This document shows positions 4,508 through 6,853 of a stretch of 6,853 nucleotides of DNA, one piece after another. The translations under genes were made by a program, and so were the position numbers. Origin of the DNA: Acidobacteriota bacterium (GTDB lineage Bacteria; Acidobacteriota; UBA6911; RPQK01; JADFOI01); contig JAUXKG010000136.1 in the NCBI GenBank assembly GCA_030624355.1, positions 1-6,853 of the forward strand. Direction: 5' to 3'. Positions within the stretch are counted from its first letter, which is position 1; every line of letters starts with the position of its first letter. The notes under the pieces were generated by a model. It was not told the DNA's origin. It saw only the letters and a list, made by a program, of their open reading frames with translations, and did no database searches.

Positions 4508-6853
4508 ATGTCCAAGAAAATCCACTATCTATGGGTCACGCTTTTGGTCTCGTTGACCTGTGCGGGACTTGCTTTGGCGCAGGTCACAACGGGAACTATC
4601 TCAGGAACAGTTCGGGATGAGACGGGAGCTGTTTTACCCGGGGTCACGATCAACGCAGTGAACACGGACACGGGAGTTGCCAGGACCGTCATCTCAGACG
4701 ACGAAGGAAGGTATCACGCCGTGAACTTGGCTGTAGGCCCCTATGAAATCCGGGCAGAGCTGACGGGGTTTCAAAGCTCCCTCAGGAGCGGGGTACAGCT
4801 GACCATTGGGCGAGAAGCGCTGGTTGATTTCGCCTTAAGAGTGGGTGAGATCTCGGAAACCATTGAAGTGACGGGTGAGGCGCCGCTGGTTGAGACAACC
4901 GGAGCCGCCATTTCCGGCCTGATTGAGGAAAAACGAATCCTGGAGCTGCCCCTGAACGGAAGAAGTTTTGAGCAATTGGCGACGCTTGAGCTTGGGGTCA
5001 ATTGGGCCCGAGGAGCCGGAACGGGTGAAGAGCAGGGTCGAGCCAACCAGATATCCATTGCCGGCGCACGACCCTCCTACAGTAGTTGGATGATGGATGG
5101 GACCGCCATTGCCAATTCAGCGGGCGCAACCCCTGGTGGAAGAGGGGGTCAATTTCTAGGCGTGGAGACGGTGAAGGAGTTTCGGGTTGAGACCTCTACC
5201 TATGGAGCGGAGTTCGGGGGTTCGGCCGGCGGGGTGATCAACATCGTCACCAAATCCGGCAGCAATGAGTTGCATGGCTCCCTGTTTTATTTTCACCGCA
5301 ATGACAATCTGGACGCCCGTAATACCTTCGACTTGGACCCAGAGAATCCCACCGTTCGCAGCGATCCGCCTGAGTTCAGAAGGAATCAGTTCGGATTCTC
5401 GCTGGGAGGACCGATCATCCCCAACAAGACCTTCTTTTTCGCAGCTTACGAAGGTTTGCGGGAAGGCAAGGGTGAGACGAAGTTCGCGGTGGTCCCCGTC
5501 AGAGACCCCAGCGATCCTTTTACCGTTATATTCACAGAGGACGGGACAACGCAAACAGCCGTCCCAGAGGTGCAACCTTATTTGGCTCTTTGGCCTTTCC
5601 CGACCCCTGGGGGTATCGATTTTGGCGATGGTACTGCGGAAAGAATTATCCAGGCTACCCGGACCGTGGACGAAGATTTCTTTCAGGGTCGAGTCGATCA
5701 CAATTTTTCTGATCGAGACAGTGTCTTTGTTCGCTATACGATCAGTGACTCGGAAACCTTCCGGCCCGATGATCTTCCCGAGTACTCCCCCTTTGAGCTG
5801 GGTCGAAACCAATTTGCAACGGTGGAGTGGAAACGGATCCTGACTAACAACCTTTTCAATACCAGTCGCTTCGGTTTTAATCGGAACTTTACCAATGCCC
5901 GGATGCAGCTGGCCGTGTATATTCCAGAGGCGCTGGATGTGGTTGCCGGTCAACCTTATTTGACCGGTGGTAATTTACAGCCCAGATCAGGGATCACCTC
6001 TCTGTCTCAAGCCTCGAGAGGATTTCCCGTTATCATTGCCTTGAATCATGAGGACTTTTCCAACGACTCGAACTATATTCGGGGTTCCCATAACTTCAAG
6101 TTCGGAGTCAATATCAGGTGGATTCAGGTCAACGCTCATGAAGGTCGCAGAAATTCGGGTGAGATCAGATTCGACGACATAGAGGATTTCCTTGACAATC
6201 TTGGGGATCGGTTCCGAGTCCTGGTCCCGGGCGGCGACCGCTTCCGATCCTGGAGACACGAATACTACGGCTTTTACCTCCAGGACGACATCAAGCTGAC
6301 TCCTCGTCTGACCCTTAATGCCGGCCTCAGATATGAATATATGACCATGCCGGATGAAAAATATGGCCGTTGTTTCAATCTGGACGATTTATTGGCCTTC
6401 CCACCAACGCGTGAGGGCTGCCCCCTGATCCTCGACAATCCCACCACCAAAAACTTTGCGCCGCGGCTGGGCCTGGCCTGGGATGTCAGCGGGGACGGCA
6501 AAACCGCGCTGCGGGCCGGCTTTGGGATCTTTCATGGCAATCTTTTTCCAAAAGAGTATCAGACGCCGGGGCAAAGCCAGCCTCCCTTAGCCAACGTGCT
6601 TAGTATCAGACCCGGCCGTGACGGCGTCCCTGAGGACTTGCAGCTCCTGCTCCCCGGCCAACCTCTCCTGGACCGGCCGGGCGTTCCAATTCCGGAAGAC
6701 CCGCCTGCGGACTTTAGACCCATTCAGATCACCCAGACTCCTTACTCCATTCAATACAGTCTGTCCCTGCAAAGAGAATTGTTCACCGACGGTGTTGTGA
6801 GCCTGGGCTACATGGGCAACCAGGGAGTCCACATGCCCAGAACGGCGGAGCTA
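4508..6853 (+). CDS. Oar-like TonB-dependent outer-membrane receptor, 3' end outside window
   Basis: An uninterrupted frame of 782 codons runs from ATG 4508 off the right edge. Family members are usually about 1,000-1,200 residues, so a few hundred are probably missing. Residues 1-24 are a Sec signal peptide (MSKKIHYLW, hydrophobic core, ALA then Gln). Residues 27-112 are a carboxypeptidase-regulatory-like beta-sandwich (GTISGTVRDETGAVLPGV, ending FALRVGE). ETIEVTG (117-123) resembles a TonB-box/plug start. The plug follows, with LPLNGRSF (147-154), GARPSYSSWMMDG (186-198) and the plug end VETVKEFRVE to GGVINIVTKSG (219-251). Barrel signatures are NQFGFSLGGPIIPNKTFFF (293-311), LTLNAGLRYEY (601-611), NFAPRLGLAWD (649-659) and GDGKTALRAGFGIF (662-675). 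Such receptors import large or scarce ligands across the outer membrane using TonB-ExbBD energy. Its position after secreted amidohydrolases suggests a shared substrate, but it may be transcribed separately. The ligand is unknown. Confidence 0.92.
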   Translation, partial: MSKKIHYLWVTLLVSLTCAGLALAQVTTGTISGTVRDETGAVLPGVTINAVNTDTGVARTVISDDEGRYHAVNLAVGPYEIRAELTGFQSSLRSGVQLTIGREALVDFALRVGEISETIEVTGEAPLVETTGAAISGLIEEKRILELPLNGRSFEQLATLELGVNWARGAGTGEEQGRANQISIAGARPSYSSWMMDGTAIANSAGATPGGRGGQFLGVETVKEFRVETSTYGAEFGGSAGGVINIVTKSGSNELHGSLFYFHRNDNLDARNTFDLDPENPTVRSDPPEFRRNQFGFSLGGPIIPNKTFFFAAYEGLREGKGETKFAVVPVRDPSDPFTVIFTEDGTTQTAVPEVQPYLALWPFPTPGGIDFGDGTAERIIQATRTVDEDFFQGRVDHNFSDRDSVFVRYTISDSETFRPDDLPEYSPFELGRNQFATVEWKRILTNNLFNTSRFGFNRNFTNARMQLAVYIPEALDVVAGQPYLTGGNLQPRSGITSLSQASRGFPVIIALNHEDFSNDSNYIRGSHNFKFGVNIRWIQVNAHEGRRNSGEIRFDDIEDFLDNLGDRFRVLVPGGDRFRSWRHEYYGFYLQDDIKLTPRLTLNAGLRYEYMTMPDEKYGRCFNLDDLLAFPPTREGCPLILDNPTTKNFAPRLGLAWDVSGDGKTALRAGFGIFHGNLFPKEYQTPGQSQPPLANVLSIRPGRDGVPEDLQLLLPGQPLLDRPGVPIPEDPPADFRPIQITQTPYSIQYSLSLQRELFTDGVVSLGYMGNQGVHMPRTAEL

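Noticed and set aside
4180..4515. Minus-strand open frame filling the intergenic region (111 codons)
   Set aside because: It runs into both flanking genes, lacks a clear Shine-Dalgarno sequence, and its translation has no signal, membrane or domain pattern.
5156..5953. 265-codon open frame on the minus strand inside the receptor gene
   Set aside because: It lies wholly opposite a well-supported receptor coding region, has no ribosome binding site I can see and no recognisable domain; it is a codon-bias shadow.

Overview
The window reads as one co-oriented (+ strand) locus from a Gram-negative bacterium, most likely an Acidobacteriota member. The main evidence is the last gene, an Oar-like TonB-dependent receptor. 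It has an N-terminal carboxypeptidase-regulatory-like domain, the LPLNGRSF plug motif, and barrel signatures (NQFGFSLGGPIIPNKTFFF, NFAPRLGLAWD, GDGKTALRAGFGIF) typical of the expanded receptor families of that phylum. Base composition is moderate, and I see no obvious foreign island, tRNA, rRNA, IS element or CRISPR array. The taxonomic call is an inference from protein style, not from a marker gene.

Layout. Positions 1-663 hold the C-terminal 220 codons of an amidohydrolase whose start lies outside the window. After 48 bp comes a complete paralogue (712-2451, 579 aa), and after a further 35 bp a second complete paralogue (2487-4223, 578 aa). All three belong to the YtcJ-like / Amidohydrolase_3 branch of the amidohydrolase superfamily, and both complete copies carry Sec-type signal peptides, so they should act in the periplasm or outside the cell. 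Short gaps and strong Shine-Dalgarno sequences suggest one operon. A 284-bp AT-richer intergenic region (4224-4507) follows, with nested inverted repeats and a weak hairpin plus T-run 45 bp before the next start codon. The Oar-like receptor begins at 4508 and runs open through the right edge (782 codons seen).

Working model (inference): secreted amidohydrolases cleave amide, ester or related bonds in an unknown family of substrates, and the outer-membrane receptor handles uptake of substrate or product. The three copies differ at active-site-proximal positions. Both complete copies appear to lack the Lys of the GxK(L/I)F.DG motif found in canonical YtcJ-like enzymes, so they may form a divergent subfamily with altered metal chemistry or different substrates. 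No substrate can be named from sequence alone.
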